From contig NZ_CP134867.1 of assembly GCF_031954525.1 (NCBI RefSeq), positions 3,100,001-3,164,000 of the forward strand: a stretch of DNA of 64,000 nucleotides, written 5' to 3'. Source of the stretch: Dyella sp. BiH032 (lineage in GTDB: Bacteria > Pseudomonadota > Gammaproteobacteria > Xanthomonadales > Rhodanobacteraceae). A program made the position numbers and the translations under genes. This document shows, in pieces, positions 51,208 to 60,868 of this stretch (positions are counted from its first letter, which is position 1; every line of letters begins with the position of its first letter). The notes under the pieces are model-generated. The model saw only the letters and a program-made list of their open reading frames with translations, had not been told where the DNA came from and searched no databases.

Positions 51208-54200
51208 ATGAAACGTATGTTGATCAACGCAACTCAGCGTGAAGAGTTGCGTGTGGCCATTGTCGATGGCCAGACCCTGTACGACCTCGACATCGAAATC
51301 CCGTCCCGGGAACAGAAAAAGGCCAACATCTACAAAGGCCGCATCACTCGCGTCGAACCCTCTCTGGAAGCCTGCTTCGTCGATTACGGCGCGGAGCGTC
51401 ATGGCTTTCTTCCGCTCAAGGAAATTGCCCGGGAATATTTCACCCCGGGTCTGGACCCCAACAAGTCCAACATCCGCGACCTGCTGAAGGAAGGCCAGGA
51501 AGTGGTCGTGCAGGTGGAGAAGGAGGAGCGCGGCAACAAGGGCGCCGCCCTCACCACCTACATCAGCCTCGCCGGCCGGTACATGGTGCTGATGCCGAAC
51601 AACCCGAAGGCCGGCGGCGTCTCGCGCCGGATCGAGGGCGAGGACCGCCAGGCGCTGAAGGAAGCCCTGGAACACCTCACCGTGCCCGACGACGTCGGCC
51701 TGATCGTGCGCACCGCCGGCATGGGCCGCGACGCCGAAGAGCTGCAGTGGGACCTGGACTACCTGCTCCAGCTCTGGAAGGCCATTTCGGCCGCCGCCAG
51801 CGCGCAGAAGGCGCCGTTCCTGATCTACCAGGAATCGAAGCTGTTCATCCGCGCCCTGCGTGACTACCTGCGCAACGACATCGGCGAGATCCTCATCGAC
51901 GAGGAAGCGCTGTACAACGACGCGCGCGAGTTCATGCAGCAGGTCATGCCCAATGCGCTGCGCAAGCTCAAGCTGTATCGCGACGACACCCCGCTGTTCT
52001 CCCGCTACCAGATCGAGACCCAGATCGAGAGCGCGTTCGACCGCCAGGTGCGCCTGCCGTCCGGCGGCTCGATCGTGATCGACCAGACCGAAGCGCTGAC
52101 CGCGATCGACATCAACTCCTCGAAGGCGACCAAGGGCAGCGACATCGAGGAAACCGCATTCAACACCAACTGCGAGGCGGCGGTGGAAATCGCCCGCCAG
52201 CTGCGCATCCGCGATGCCGGCGGCCTGATCGTGATCGACTTCATCGACATGGACAGCCCCAAGCATCAGCGCGAAGTGGAGGAGCGCCTCAAGGACGCCC
52301 TCAAGCTGGACCGCGCCCGCGTCCAGGTCGGCCGCATCTCGCGCTTCGGCCTGCTGGAGATGTCCCGCCAGCGCCTGCGCCCCAGCCTGGGCGAGGCCAC
52401 GCAGGTGGTCTGCCCGCGCTGCGAAGGCCATGGCCACATCCGCAGCGTGGAATCGCTCGCGCTGTCCACCCTGCGCCTGATCGAAGAACATGCCATGAAG
52501 GACAACACCGGCCAGGTGCTGGTGCAGGCCCCGCCGACGGTGGCCAACTTCATGCTCAACGAAAAGCGCGCCGGCGTGGTCGAGATCGAGCTGCGCAACA
52601 AAGTCCACGTGGTAATCGTGGCGGACGACAAGCTCGAGACGCCGCATATCGAGATCCAGCGCATCCGCGAGTCGGAGATGGGCGAGCACAGCAAGCCCAG
52701 CTACGAGCGCCTCACCGCCGTCGAAGCGTCGCCGGTCCCGAAGATGGGCCAGGCCCTGGGCAGCGGCGAACAACCTGCCGTCAGCGGCATCGTGCCTGCC
52801 TCGCCCGCCCCGGTCCGCGAAGACATCGCGCCGGCGCCCGCGCCGCAACAGCCGCAGCCGTCGGCTCGTCAGGCCGCCGCACCGGCGCCGCATGGCGGCC
52901 TGATCTCGCGTTTCCTGGGCTGGTTCCGCGGCGCCCCGACCCCCGCCCCCGCTACTGAAGCCAAGCGCGAAAGCGCCCAGCCCGCGCGCCAGCCCCGTCG
53001 CGATGAACGCGGTCGCGGCCAGGCGCAGCAAGGTCGCCAGCAGCAGCCCCAGCAGCGTCGTGAGCAGCCGCAGGCCAAGCAGGGCCAGGCTCAGGCGCAG
53101 CAGCAAGGCAAGGGCAATCGCCAGCGCGGCAACGAACAGCAGCCGCGGCAGCAACAGGCCCAGGCCCCTGCCAAGCAGGAGCAGCAGCGTCAGCAGCCCA
53201 AGGCCGCCGACAACCCGCAGAACGAACGCAAGCCCACGCAGCCCCGCCAGGAGCAAGGCAAGCCCGCACAGCAGCAGGCCTCGCAGGAACCGCGCCAGGC
53301 CCGCGCACCGCAGCAGGCCCCGCAACAGCAGCAGGCTCCGGCCCAGCCGCAGCCGTCGCATCCCGCACAGCCGACCCAGCGCCCCGCCGCCGCGCCCGCG
53401 GACCAGGCTGCCGAGGAAGCGGCGCTGGCGAACAAGCCGGTGACCGATGCCGTTGCACCGGACGGTATCGATGCGGCGCAGGCGGAGACCGAAGCCGGAC
53501 AGCCGCGCCGCCGTCGTGGCCGTCGTGGCGGGCGCCGCCGCCGGCGCCATGACGACGCGACCCAGGCCGGCGCACCTGAAGCGCGCCTGGAAGGCGATCT
53601 CGATCTGGATGATGAAGACCGCGACGAAGACGTCGCTCCGTCCGCTTCGCCCTCGACCGAAGGCCGCCAGGCTGCTGCCGTATCCCCTGCGATCACCATC
53701 GCCGCTGCCGCCGCCGCCGTGACTGCCGAGGCAGCAGAGACGATCACTGCGGAATCGACTGGATTTGCGCGCACTCCCGAGCTGGAGCTTCCGGTGGTGG
53801 AGACGCCGGCACCCGCGCCGGTGTCGTTCAACCTCCCCGCGTTGCCGCCGATTCCGGTCAGGTCGGAAGCGCAGGAACCCGTCGCGTCCGAGGCCGAGTC
53901 GACGGCTTCGGAGCCGACCGCTTCCGAGTCGGTCGTCGAACCCGGCGAACCCGTCGTCGCGCACGTACCGCCGATCGAAGCCGTGCCTGAAGCGGCCGCC
54001 GTGTCGGCAGCGCCGGCGCCGGTCGTCGAGAGCACCATCATCGAAGCCACGCACGTCGAGGTCACCACGCCTGAGTCGGCGCCGTTGTTTGCGCAAGAGG
54101 AACCCGCGGTCATCGCGGAGCCTGCGGCGGAGCTTCCGCAGGAGGCCCATGCGGAGACGGCCGCCCCCCGGTTCGAAGAGCCGCAGGTGACGCAGAATCA

Positions 54201-54357
54201 CGAACCCGCCGCCACGCCGGCCCCACAGTCTCCCGCCCAGGGCGATCTGCTGGGTCATGTGGACAGCCATGCTTCGCCGTCGCAGGAAGCGACCGACGCC
54301 GAAGGCGCCGCGAACGACCTCGAAGAGAAGAAGGACGGTCACGCCTCTCACGGATAA
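51208..54357 (+). CDS. rne: Ribonuclease E
   Basis: A 1049-residue endoribonuclease, the core of the RNA degradosome. The N-terminal catalytic half shows [18 protein letters not shown], an S1 domain ([20 protein letters not shown]), metal-binding Asp in [13 protein letters not shown] and VIDFIDMD, and the Zn-link [11 protein letters not shown] stretch of about 25 residues near 565-590 ([15 protein letters not shown]) is the membrane-targeting amphipathic helix. The rest (about 600-1049) is low-complexity. It is Gln/Arg/Ala-rich to about residue 775, then acidic and Val/Pro-rich, with an Arg-rich patch near 770 ([14 protein letters not shown]) probably binding RNA. Its antisense open frame is an artefact. 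Confidence 0.97.
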   Translation: MKRMLINATQREELRVAIVDGQTLYDLDIEIPSREQKKANIYKGRITRVEPSLEACFVDYGAERHGFLPLKEIAREYFTPGLDPNKSNIRDLLKEGQEVVVQVEKEERGNKGAALTTYISLAGRYMVLMPNNPKAGGVSRRIEGEDRQALKEALEHLTVPDDVGLIVRTAGMGRDAEELQWDLDYLLQLWKAISAAASAQKAPFLIYQESKLFIRALRDYLRNDIGEILIDEEALYNDAREFMQQVMPNALRKLKLYRDDTPLFSRYQIETQIESAFDRQVRLPSGGSIVIDQTEALTAIDINSSKATKGSDIEETAFNTNCEAAVEIARQLRIRDAGGLIVIDFIDMDSPKHQREVEERLKDALKLDRARVQVGRISRFGLLEMSRQRLRPSLGEATQVVCPRCEGHGHIRSVESLALSTLRLIEEHAMKDNTGQVLVQAPPTVANFMLNEKRAGVVEIELRNKVHVVIVADDKLETPHIEIQRIRESEMGEHSKPSYERLTAVEASPVPKMGQALGSGEQPAVSGIVPASPAPVREDIAPAPAPQQPQPSARQAAAPAPHGGLISRFLGWFRGAPTPAPATEAKRESAQPARQPRRDERGRGQAQQGRQQQPQQRREQPQAKQGQAQAQQQGKGNRQRGNEQQPRQQQAQAPAKQEQQRQQPKAADNPQNERKPTQPRQEQGKPAQQQASQEPRQARAPQQAPQQQQAPAQPQPSHPAQPTQRPAAAPADQAAEEAALANKPVTDAVAPDGIDAAQAETEAGQPRRRRGRRGGRRRRRHDDATQAGAPEARLEGDLDLDDEDRDEDVAPSASPSTEGRQAAAVSPAITIAAAAAAVTAEAAETITAESTGFARTPELELPVVETPAPAPVSFNLPALPPIPVRSEAQEPVASEAESTASEPTASESVVEPGEPVVAHVPPIEAVPEAAAVSAAPAPVVESTIIEATHVEVTTPESAPLFAQEEPAVIAEPAAELPQEAHAETAAPRFEEPQVTQNHEPAATPAPQSPAQGDLLGHVDSHASPSQEATDAEGAANDLEEKKDGHASHG

Positions 54358-54381
54358 GAGGCGGATCATCGCGAAACAAAC

Positions 54382-54413
54382 AAAAAAGCCGGGCTGATGC
54401 CCGGCTTTTTTGT
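54382..54413. terminator. Terminator between rne and uvrY, bidirectional
   Basis: AAAAAAGCCGGGC pairs with GCCCGGCTTTTTT around a 4-base loop, extended by AAAC/GTTT outside. It is about 25 bases after the rne stop and 14 before the uvrY stop on the other strand. Confidence 0.92.
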
Positions 54414-54426
54414 TTCGCCCCAGCGG

Positions 54427-55080
54427 TCAGCCGCCGATCTGATTGTTGTACGTATCGAGCAGGCCGTGGATCGTCATCAAATGGGCGAGGCTCACGATGT
54501 GATCCACCTGCAGTTTCTCCATCAGGCGTTGCTTGTAAGTGGAGACGGTCTTGGGGCTCAGATTGAGCTGCTCGCCGATCGTCGTCAGCGCCTTGCCCCT
54601 GACCAGCATCATGGCGACTTCCAGTTCGCGGCTGGACAGCGCATCGAAGGGTGATGCCTCGCCGTCCAGGGTCGCCAGAGCGAGTTGCTGCGCAACCGCA
54701 GGTGCAAGGTACCGGCGACCACTGGCGACCTGGCGCACCGCGCACAGAAGCTCTTCGGCGGTGCAGCCCTTGGTGAGGTAGCCGGTGGCCCCTGCCTCGA
54801 GCAGACGCTTGGGAAAGCGCGCATCGTCGACCACGGTGATGATGATGATCTGTGTGGCGAGCTTGGCACGCGCGACGCGCTCGGTGAGCTCGATGCCGCT
54901 CATGCCGGGCATGTGCACATCGACCAGGGCGATATGCGGATCGTGGGCCCGGATCAGTTTGAGCCCATCCTCGGCCGTACCCGCCTCGCCGCAGATATGT
55001 ACGTCGGGCTGCTGCTGCAAAATCATTCGAAACCCGGTGCGGACGAGCTCGTGATCGTCGATAAGCACAAGATTGATCAC
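54427..55080 (-). CDS. uvrY: Response regulator UvrY/GacA (NarL/FixJ type)
   Basis: A 217-residue regulator. The receiver has VLIDDHELVRTGF, phospho-acceptor Asp54 (IALVDVHMPGMSGIEL), and Lys near 104 (YLTKG). A LuxR-type helix-turn-helix follows (LSSRELEVAMMLVRGKALTT and LSPKTVSTYKQRLMEKLQ), with the exact pattern seen in GacA/UvrY. In gammaproteobacteria it drives small RNAs that antagonise CsrA/RsmA; those RNAs are not visible here. The kinase gene is not near. It usually adjoins uvrC, which here is about 2.6 kb away beyond four tRNAs and pgsA. Confidence 0.92.
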   Translation of the reverse strand: MINLVLIDDHELVRTGFRMILQQQPDVHICGEAGTAEDGLKLIRAHDPHIALVDVHMPGMSGIELTERVARAKLATQIIIITVVDDARFPKRLLEAGATGYLTKGCTAEELLCAVRQVASGRRYLAPAVAQQLALATLDGEASPFDALSSRELEVAMMLVRGKALTTIGEQLNLSPKTVSTYKQRLMEKLQVDHIVSLAHLMTIHGLLDTYNNQIGG

Positions 55081-55748
55081 TTCGCCGCCCTCCGTGGGTC
55101 AAGATTCTGAAAGTAGGCGGCATGCGCAAGCGATGCAAGCGCCCCCCTGTAAGTGGCGTCCAACAACATAGATGCTTCTTCTAGCCTCCCTTTCCCGGAC
55201 AGCCCGCCCGCCGCCTGTTCTTGTGCGTAAGTATCTTCGATCCCCTGCGCCAGGTCTGTCAGTCATGGCCTACGGAATGTCGTCATAAGCCGGCGCGCGT
55301 TATGTCTTCGTGACGACGTTCGCGCTTTCTGCTTCTCCGCAAAACCGCTTGGCACAAGGCCACGCCGCCGTTTTCGTGAGCGCATCTGCCTACAGGCAAT
55401 ATCCGAAGAGGCTGCCGCATTTAGGAGTGGTCCCAACCTCAAAATGAGGTCATGGGGCCGGACGCCCCCGCCTCTGCGAGATAGACGCACTGGGGGCATG
55501 CGGGAGGTGCCGCCGATTAGCAGGACATATGCCGAGCGCCTGTCTGTTTCGCCCATCCGCGTCCAGCAATCGGCCGAATGAGCACGAACAGTGCTCCCAA
55601 TCTCCTATCCCGCTCCGCGGCGACAACCGTCAATGGATCCGGCAGGCCATATCCCGGGATACGGTATTGCCCCCAAATGCATGAGCCCGCCAAGGCCTCG
55701 CCGACGGAAACTCAAACGTTCGTTGGCGGACCATGGCGCGCGTGCTCT
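55081..55748. other. Intergenic region upstream of uvrY, no gene recognised
   Basis: About 670 bases. It should hold the uvrY promoter (minus strand) and the end of the small gene at 55749. It is lower in GC than the neighbours in places, with several short palindromic words. I see no repeat array, tRNA, or open frame with good start, and no run of unpaired GGA motifs that would suggest an RsmY/RsmZ-type RNA. Confidence 0.4.
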
Positions 55749-55976
55749 TTAGGGATGTGGGGCCGATCCCGCCCAGCGATCGATGTGATCCTGGATCGCC
55801 TGCCGAATAGCTAGCTCCCCCTCCACTCCTGCGGGAAGCTGATGGAAGATTTCAGATCGTAAATCGACGATTTCTCCTCCGTAGGCAATGGCAAAAACGC
55901 AGATGGTTTTCTCGCCATCGGGAATGAAGGACATGTCGTATTGAAAGCCGTTGTACTCGCCCGTGAGTTCTCTCAT
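55749..55976 (-). CDS. Small hypothetical protein
   Basis: A 75-residue protein beginning MRELTGEYNGFQYDMSFIPD and ending in HIDRWAGSAPHP. It is acidic, has a plausible alpha/beta composition and no signal peptide or cysteine. The start has a strong GGAGG box six bases before the ATG at 55976, which makes it a likely gene. I do not recognise a family. It reads away from the tRNA genes on the same strand. Confidence 0.6.
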   Translation of the reverse strand: MRELTGEYNGFQYDMSFIPDGEKTICVFAIAYGGEIVDLRSEIFHQLPAGVEGELAIRQAIQDHIDRWAGSAPHP

Positions 55977-56214
55977 CAGCAACCTCCATGGACCATTGTC
56001 CGCAGGCGCGAGCCAGGGGCAACGCAGGTTGTGAAGGAATACGAACAAGGACGCTCGTCGTGTTCACCATCGTGATCGCGCGTTCCCGAGCCCATTGACG
56101 CGCGCACAACGAGCCGGCCAGGACAGCTTCAGCAGCGTAGTGCCGATGTGGAAAAACAATGTGGAGACCGGACGATGCGAATCAGCATCGAAGCGGCAGG
56201 GAGAATCCGATGCC

Positions 56215-56301
56215 TGGTGCCCGGAGCGGGGATCGAACCCGCATAGCCTTTCGGCTGAGGGATTTTAAGTCCCTTGCGTCTACCAGTTTCGCCATCCGGG
56301 C
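56215..56301 (-). tRNA. tRNA-Leu (anticodon TAA)
   Basis: 87 bases with the CCA encoded. The acceptor stem GCCCGGA/TCCGGGC, anticodon loop CTTAAAA with TAA and a long variable arm are visible. It is the last of four tRNAs in the minus-strand series. Confidence 0.95.
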
Positions 56302-56442
56302 GTGTGGATGACTGCCACATACAGGGCTTTATCGCGGTGCGGCATCCTAGCATGCGCAAATCACCCCGGGTCCCGGTCGATGCATCCGTGCCGTCGCCCT
56401 GCACGCGGACGCGCGAAGGAAATGGGCCGTGCGACATCCCAA

Positions 56443-56467
56443 TAAAAAAGCCCGCGCTTGGCGGGCC
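56443..56467 (-). terminator. Terminator after tRNA-Cys
   Basis: A 6-bp stem GCCCGC/GCGGGC with a 5-base loop and a run of six T on the minus strand, about 17 bases past the tRNA-Cys 3' end. Confidence 0.85.
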
Positions 56468-56483
56468 GAAAGAACTTGGGCAA

Positions 56484-56557
56484 TGGAGGCCAGGGTCGGA
56501 ATCGAACCGGCGTACACGGCTTTGCAGGCCGCTGCATGACCACTCTGCCACCTGGCC
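56484..56557 (-). tRNA. tRNA-Cys (anticodon GCA)
   Basis: 74 bases with CCA. The acceptor stem GGCCAGG/CCTGGCC and the anticodon stem-loop CGGCCTGCAAAGCCG with GCA are visible. Confidence 0.95.
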
Positions 56558-56598
56558 ATTGCCGGCGAATCGTAACCGGAAAGGTCACGCTTCGCCTT

Positions 56599-56630
56599 AA
56601 AAAACAAAACCCCGGTGGTCCGAGGTTTTG
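56599..56630 (-). terminator. Terminator after the second tRNA-Gly
   Basis: A 10-bp stem with one G-T (AAAACCTCGG/CCGGGGTTTT), a 4-base loop and a T-rich tail on the minus strand. Confidence 0.8.
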
Positions 56631-56638
56631 CTGAAGAC

Positions 56639-56714
<76 letters not shown>

Positions 56715-56836
56715 ATCGGAGTCAGAAATCATAGCAGAAGATCCGGGTTTGTGAAGAGGCTGCGACGGCTTTTTTTACCGGCGGTTACCGCCGCCTTCTG
56801 CCGTCGAACTTCAATTCCGGAGCATCGCCCAAAACG

Positions 56837-56863
56837 AAAAAGCCCCGGGGTTACCGGGGCTTT
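56837..56863 (-). terminator. Terminator between the two tRNA-Gly genes
   Basis: An 8-10-bp stem (AAAGCCCCGG/CCGGGGCTTT) with a 5-base loop. The minus strand continues into T residues. Confidence 0.85.
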
Positions 56864-56873
56864 CATCGAAATC

Positions 56874-56949
<76 letters not shown>

Positions 56950-56997
56950 ATCGGAGTCGCGCATTTTAATGGCTAAATGGCGGTCGTCAACCCTCCG

Positions 56998-57615
56998 TCA
57001 CGAAGATCCGGCATCGTCATTGGCCGGCGCGCGGATCGGCGGTTCGCCGCGCAGCATCGGCCACGCCGCGCGCAGGTAATACAGGCCGGACCAGATGGTC
57101 AGCACGCCCGCCACGACGAGCAAGGCCTCGCCGATGTGATACAGCCGCAGCGCCTCGGCGCTCTTCTCATGCTGCACGATCAGTACGACCAGGGCGACCA
57201 TCTGCATGGCCGTCTTCAGCTTGCCCACGAAGGCGACCTTCACTGCCGCGCGCATGCCGATTTCGGCCATCCATTCGCGCAGCGCCGAGACGCTGATTTC
57301 GCGCCCGACGATGACGGCCGCCGTAACCGCCATCAGCACACCCGACCAGCCACCGCGATGCGATTCCACCAGCAGGAACAGCGTCACCGCCACCATCAGC
57401 TTGTCGGCCACCGGATCGAGGAACGCGCCGAACGCCGACGTCATGTTCAGACGACGCGCCAAGTAGCCATCCAGCCAGTCGGTGATGGCGGCCAGCAGGA
57501 ACACGATCGCCGCGGTGATGTTGTGGCCCGGAAACTGCCAGTAGAACACCACCACCATCACCGGCAGCAGCGCCACGCGGAACAGAGTGAGCCAAGTAGG
57601 CAGGTTGATGCGCAT
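56998..57615 (-). CDS. pgsA: Phosphatidylglycerophosphate synthase
   Basis: A 205-residue inner-membrane enzyme forming phosphatidylglycerophosphate from CDP-diacylglycerol and glycerol-3-phosphate. The CDP-alcohol phosphotransferase motif is complete (DWLDGYLARRLNMTSAFGAF then LDPVADK). Four to five membrane segments are visible. The ATG at 57615 is chosen because RINLPTWLTLFR begins the family and AAGGAA precedes it. It lies between uvrC and the tRNA genes, a conserved gammaproteobacterial neighbourhood. Confidence 0.96.
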   Translation of the reverse strand: MRINLPTWLTLFRVALLPVMVVVFYWQFPGHNITAAIVFLLAAITDWLDGYLARRLNMTSAFGAFLDPVADKLMVAVTLFLLVESHRGGWSGVLMAVTAAVIVGREISVSALREWMAEIGMRAAVKVAFVGKLKTAMQMVALVVLIVQHEKSAEALRLYHIGEALLVVAGVLTIWSGLYYLRAAWPMLRGEPPIRAPANDDAGSS

Positions 57616-57678
57616 AGGTTCCTTGGTCCTCATGAACGCAGTGTCGCATGCGTCCGGCTTGGCCATGACAACGGGCGT

Positions 57679-59505
57679 TCAGCCGTGCAGCGCCGCATAA
57701 ATGCGCTCCGCCAGCCCGCGATCGATGCCTTTGACCTTCGTCAATTCCTCCACACCCGCCGCTTCGACGCCGCCCAGGCCGCCGAACGCCTTCAACAGCG
57801 CGGCGCGTCGGCGCGCGCCGATGCCGGGGACTTCTTCCAGCACACTGCGCTCTCTCGCCTTCTCGCGCCGCTTGCGGTGGCCGCTGATGGCGAACCGATG
57901 CGCCTCGTCGCGCACCGCCGCCACCAGGTGCAACGCCGGCGATGCCGGTCCCGGATGAATCTCGCGGCCGGCGTCGGCCAGGATCAGCGTCTCTTCGCCA
58001 GCCCGCCGTCCCGGCCCTTTCGCCACGCCGACCACGCGCACGCCGGTCACCTCTAGCGCCTTGAGCACATCCAGCGCCTGTGCCACCTGCCCCGCGCCAC
58101 CGTCGATCAGCAGGATGTCGGGGCTGGCCCCGTCACCTTCCGCCACCTTGCGAAAACGCCGCGTGAGCGCCTGGTGCATAGCCGCGTAGTCGTCGCCCGG
58201 GGTGATGCCGGCGATATTGAAGCGGCGGTAATGCGACTTCTCCGGCCCTTCGGGACCGAAGACGACGCAGGACGCCACCGTGGCCTCACCCATGGTGTGG
58301 CTGATGTCGAAGCATTCGATGCGCCGCGGGGACTGGTCCAGTTCCAGCAGTTTCTGCAAATCGTCGAAGCGGGCGCCCAACGTCTGCCGGCTGGCCAGGC
58401 GCGCCGTGAGCGATGCCTGCGCGTTGCGTTCGGCCATCTGCAGGAACCGCGCCCGCTCGCCGCGGACGCTGGACTTCAGCTCGACGGCATGGCCGGACTG
58501 CTGGGTGAGCAGCTCGCCCAGGATGTCCTGGTCGGGAATCGCCTCGCACAACACCAGCTCCCGGGGCACGGGGCGATCGAGGTAGTACTGGGCGATGAAC
58601 TGCGCCAGCACGTCGGCCGGCTCGGCATCCAGCGGCAGGCGCGGGAAGAAATCGCGCGTGCCCAGACTGATGCCATTGCGGAAGAACAAGACGCTGACGC
58701 ACGCCATGCCCGCCTCGATGCGGCAGGCGATGACGTCCATGTCCGCGCTGGCGCCGTGCACGTGGTGCTGCGCCTGCAGGCCGCGTAAGGCGGCTACCTG
58801 GTCGCGCATGGAAGCGGCACGCTCGAACTCCAGCGACTTGCTGGCCTGCTCCATGGAGACGACGAGCTCGTCGATCACTGCACTGCTGCGTCCCTCCAGG
58901 AACATCTCCGCATGGCGCACGTCGCTGCGGTAATCATCCACAGTGATCAGCTTCACGCACGGCGCCGTGCAGCGCCCGATCTGGTGCTGCAGGCAGGGAC
59001 GCGAGCGGTTGCGGAAGTAGCTGTCCTCGCACTGGCGGACCTTGAACAGCTTCTGCATGAGATTGAGGCTTTCGCGTACCGCGAACGCGCTTGGATACGG
59101 CCCGAAGTAACGGCCCGGCAGGTTCTTGGCGCCGCGATGAAAGGCCAGGCGCGGGTAATCTTCCTTGCTGGAAAGATAGATATAGGGGTAGCTCTTGTCG
59201 TCGCGCAGCAGGATGTTGTATCGCGGCTTCAGCGATTTGATCAGCTGCGACTCGAGCAGCAGCGCCTCGCCTTCCGTGCGCGTGACAGTGATTTCTGCGC
59301 GCGCGATCTGCGACACCATGGAGGCAATGCGCGGCTCCATGCGTGGCTTGAGGAAATAGCTGCCGACGCGCTTCTTGAGATTGCCTGCCTTGCCCACGTA
59401 AAGCAGGTCGCCCTCCGCGTCGAAGTAGCGGTAGACGCCGGGCGAAGTGGTCAGGGTGCGGACGAAGGCCTTGCCATCGAAGACCTGCGGCGGAGTGGGC
59501 TGCAT
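57679..59505 (-). CDS. uvrC: Excinuclease ABC subunit C
   Basis: A 608-residue nuclease of nucleotide excision repair, making the dual incision with UvrB. The N-terminal GIY-YIG domain shows SPGVYRYFDAEGDLLYVGKA. The UvrB-binding helical region has EGRSSAVIDELVVSMEQAS. The RNase H-like second nuclease has ECFDISHTMGEATVASCVVF and IDGGAGQVAQALDVL. The C-terminal helix-hairpin-helix part shows LEEVPGIGARRRAALLKAFG. The length is normal. The ATG at 59505 is used, because upstream codons do not resemble the family. Confidence 0.97.
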   Translation of the reverse strand: MQPTPPQVFDGKAFVRTLTTSPGVYRYFDAEGDLLYVGKAGNLKKRVGSYFLKPRMEPRIASMVSQIARAEITVTRTEGEALLLESQLIKSLKPRYNILLRDDKSYPYIYLSSKEDYPRLAFHRGAKNLPGRYFGPYPSAFAVRESLNLMQKLFKVRQCEDSYFRNRSRPCLQHQIGRCTAPCVKLITVDDYRSDVRHAEMFLEGRSSAVIDELVVSMEQASKSLEFERAASMRDQVAALRGLQAQHHVHGASADMDVIACRIEAGMACVSVLFFRNGISLGTRDFFPRLPLDAEPADVLAQFIAQYYLDRPVPRELVLCEAIPDQDILGELLTQQSGHAVELKSSVRGERARFLQMAERNAQASLTARLASRQTLGARFDDLQKLLELDQSPRRIECFDISHTMGEATVASCVVFGPEGPEKSHYRRFNIAGITPGDDYAAMHQALTRRFRKVAEGDGASPDILLIDGGAGQVAQALDVLKALEVTGVRVVGVAKGPGRRAGEETLILADAGREIHPGPASPALHLVAAVRDEAHRFAISGHRKRREKARERSVLEEVPGIGARRRAALLKAFGGLGGVEAAGVEELTKVKGIDRGLAERIYAALHG

Positions 59506-59570
59506 GAGGGGAATTCTAGCGGGATTCGCCTCGTTCTTATGGAGGCCAACCGCCGCATTGCAATGCCCAG

Positions 59571-60038
59571 TCAGCGCTGCCGCAGCCGCCTGATCAGGCC
59601 GGCTACGCCTTGTTCGGCCAGGGCCACCGACGCCGTGAAGCCATCGAATGCCCCGTGGTAAGGATCGGGGAAATCCTCCGGAGGCGCCGCGCCCGTCCAG
59701 GCCAGGAACAAGCCCGTCTCGGCCCGAGAGCGAGGCGACACGTGGCTTGCGATGCCGCGCAAGTTGTCCCGGTCCATCGCCAGCACCAGGTCGTATCCGT
59801 CCAGGTCCGCCGCCTGCAGCTGCCGCGCGCGATGCGGCATCAGGTCGTAACCGGCCGCAGCCGCGGCGCGCACCATCCTCGGGTCCGCGCCATGGCCGAC
59901 GTGCCAGTCGCCCGTGCCGCACGAGGCGACCTCCACGGCCAGCCCGGCCTCGGCGCAGCGCTGGCGCGCCACGGCCTCCACCAGCGGAGAACGACAGATG
60001 TTGCCCAGGCAAACGAAAAGAAGGCGCGGCGCACTCAT
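59571..60038 (-). CDS. Low molecular weight protein-tyrosine phosphatase
   Basis: A 155-residue phosphatase. The P-loop is [10 protein letters not shown] with catalytic Cys10 and Arg16, and the general acid loop DFPDPYHG lies near the end. The rest follows the family ([20 protein letters not shown]). Such enzymes can act on polysaccharide-export tyrosine kinases, but no kinase is seen here. Its ATG overlaps the kdsB stop by four bases (ATGA), so the pair is translationally coupled. Confidence 0.93.
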   Translation of the reverse strand: MSAPRLLFVCLGNICRSPLVEAVARQRCAEAGLAVEVASCGTGDWHVGHGADPRMVRAAAAAGYDLMPHRARQLQAADLDGYDLVLAMDRDNLRGIASHVSPRSRAETGLFLAWTGAAPPEDFPDPYHGAFDGFTASVALAEQGVAGLIRRLRQR

Positions 60039-60811
60039 GGCTGCGTCGCCAGCCACTGCTCCGCGCGCGCCAGATCGGCTTCGGTATCGATGCCCGGCGG
60101 GAACGGCTCGGGTGTGAGCCGCACGGCGATGGCATGGCCATGTTCGAGCACGCGCAGCTGCTCCAGGGATTCGGCCTGCTCCAGCGGGGTGCGGCCGAGG
60201 CCGGCATAGCGCTTCAGGAAACCCGCGCGATACGCATAGATGCCGATGTGCCGCAGGAAAGGCACGCCCTGCGGCAGCGCGTCGCGGTTCGCGGCGAAGG
60301 CGTCGCGCGCCCATGGCAGCGGCGCACGGCTGAAATACAACGCCCGTCCGGACACGCTCCGCACCAGCTTGACCGCGTTCGGGTCGAATAGCTCGTGCAT
60401 GTCGGCAATGGGCGTGGCCAGCGTCGCCATCGGCGCGTCGTCCTCGGCCAGCGCGCGGGCGACCTCGCGGATACCGGCGGCTGGCGCGAACGGTTCATCG
60501 CCCTGCAGGTTCACCACGATGACGTCGTCCGCCCAGCCGTAATGGCTGGCGCATTCGGCCAGGCGGTCGCTGCCCGAGGCATGATCGCTGCGGGTCATGC
60601 AGATATCTACGCCCTGCCCGCTCAACGCATCGGCGACACGCGGGTCGTCCACCGCCACCACCACCCGCGAGGCACCGGCCTGCAGGGCACGCTCCGCCAC
60701 GCGCACCACCATCGGTACGCCTGCGATGCGGCGCAAGGGCTTGGCAGGCAGACGGGTCGACCCGTAGCGGGCGGGAATGGCGACGATGAAAGGCGGAACC
60801 TGGACGGACAT
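60035..60811 (-). CDS. kdsB: 3-deoxy-manno-octulosonate cytidylyltransferase
   Basis: A 258-residue enzyme activating KDO with CTP for lipid A core synthesis. The N-terminal [15 protein letters not shown] signature is visible, with [27 protein letters not shown] and [10 protein letters not shown]. The C-terminal [15 protein letters not shown] is typical. The ATG at 60811 has an AGAGG box; a longer start at 60838 is less likely. It points to a lipopolysaccharide-bearing Gram-negative outer membrane. Confidence 0.96.
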   Translation of the reverse strand: MSVQVPPFIVAIPARYGSTRLPAKPLRRIAGVPMVVRVAERALQAGASRVVVAVDDPRVADALSGQGVDICMTRSDHASGSDRLAECASHYGWADDVIVVNLQGDEPFAPAAGIREVARALAEDDAPMATLATPIADMHELFDPNAVKLVRSVSGRALYFSRAPLPWARDAFAANRDALPQGVPFLRHIGIYAYRAGFLKRYAGLGRTPLEQAESLEQLRVLEHGHAIAVRLTPEPFPPGIDTEADLARAEQWLATQP

Positions 60812-60868
60812 GGCGACCTCTGCTGCGGAGGCCGCCAAGCCTACCCCAATGAGACTCTCGCGAGCGCC

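Noticed and set aside
51124..54369. A 1081-codon open frame on the minus strand opposite rne
   Set aside because: It is antisense to RNase E, including its low-complexity part. The translation is Arg/Leu/Gly-rich with no domain, and rne motifs are unmistakable.
55081..55748. A GacA-controlled small RNA in the gap before uvrY
   Set aside because: I could not find repeated GGA motifs in hairpin loops or a clear terminator to define such an RNA.
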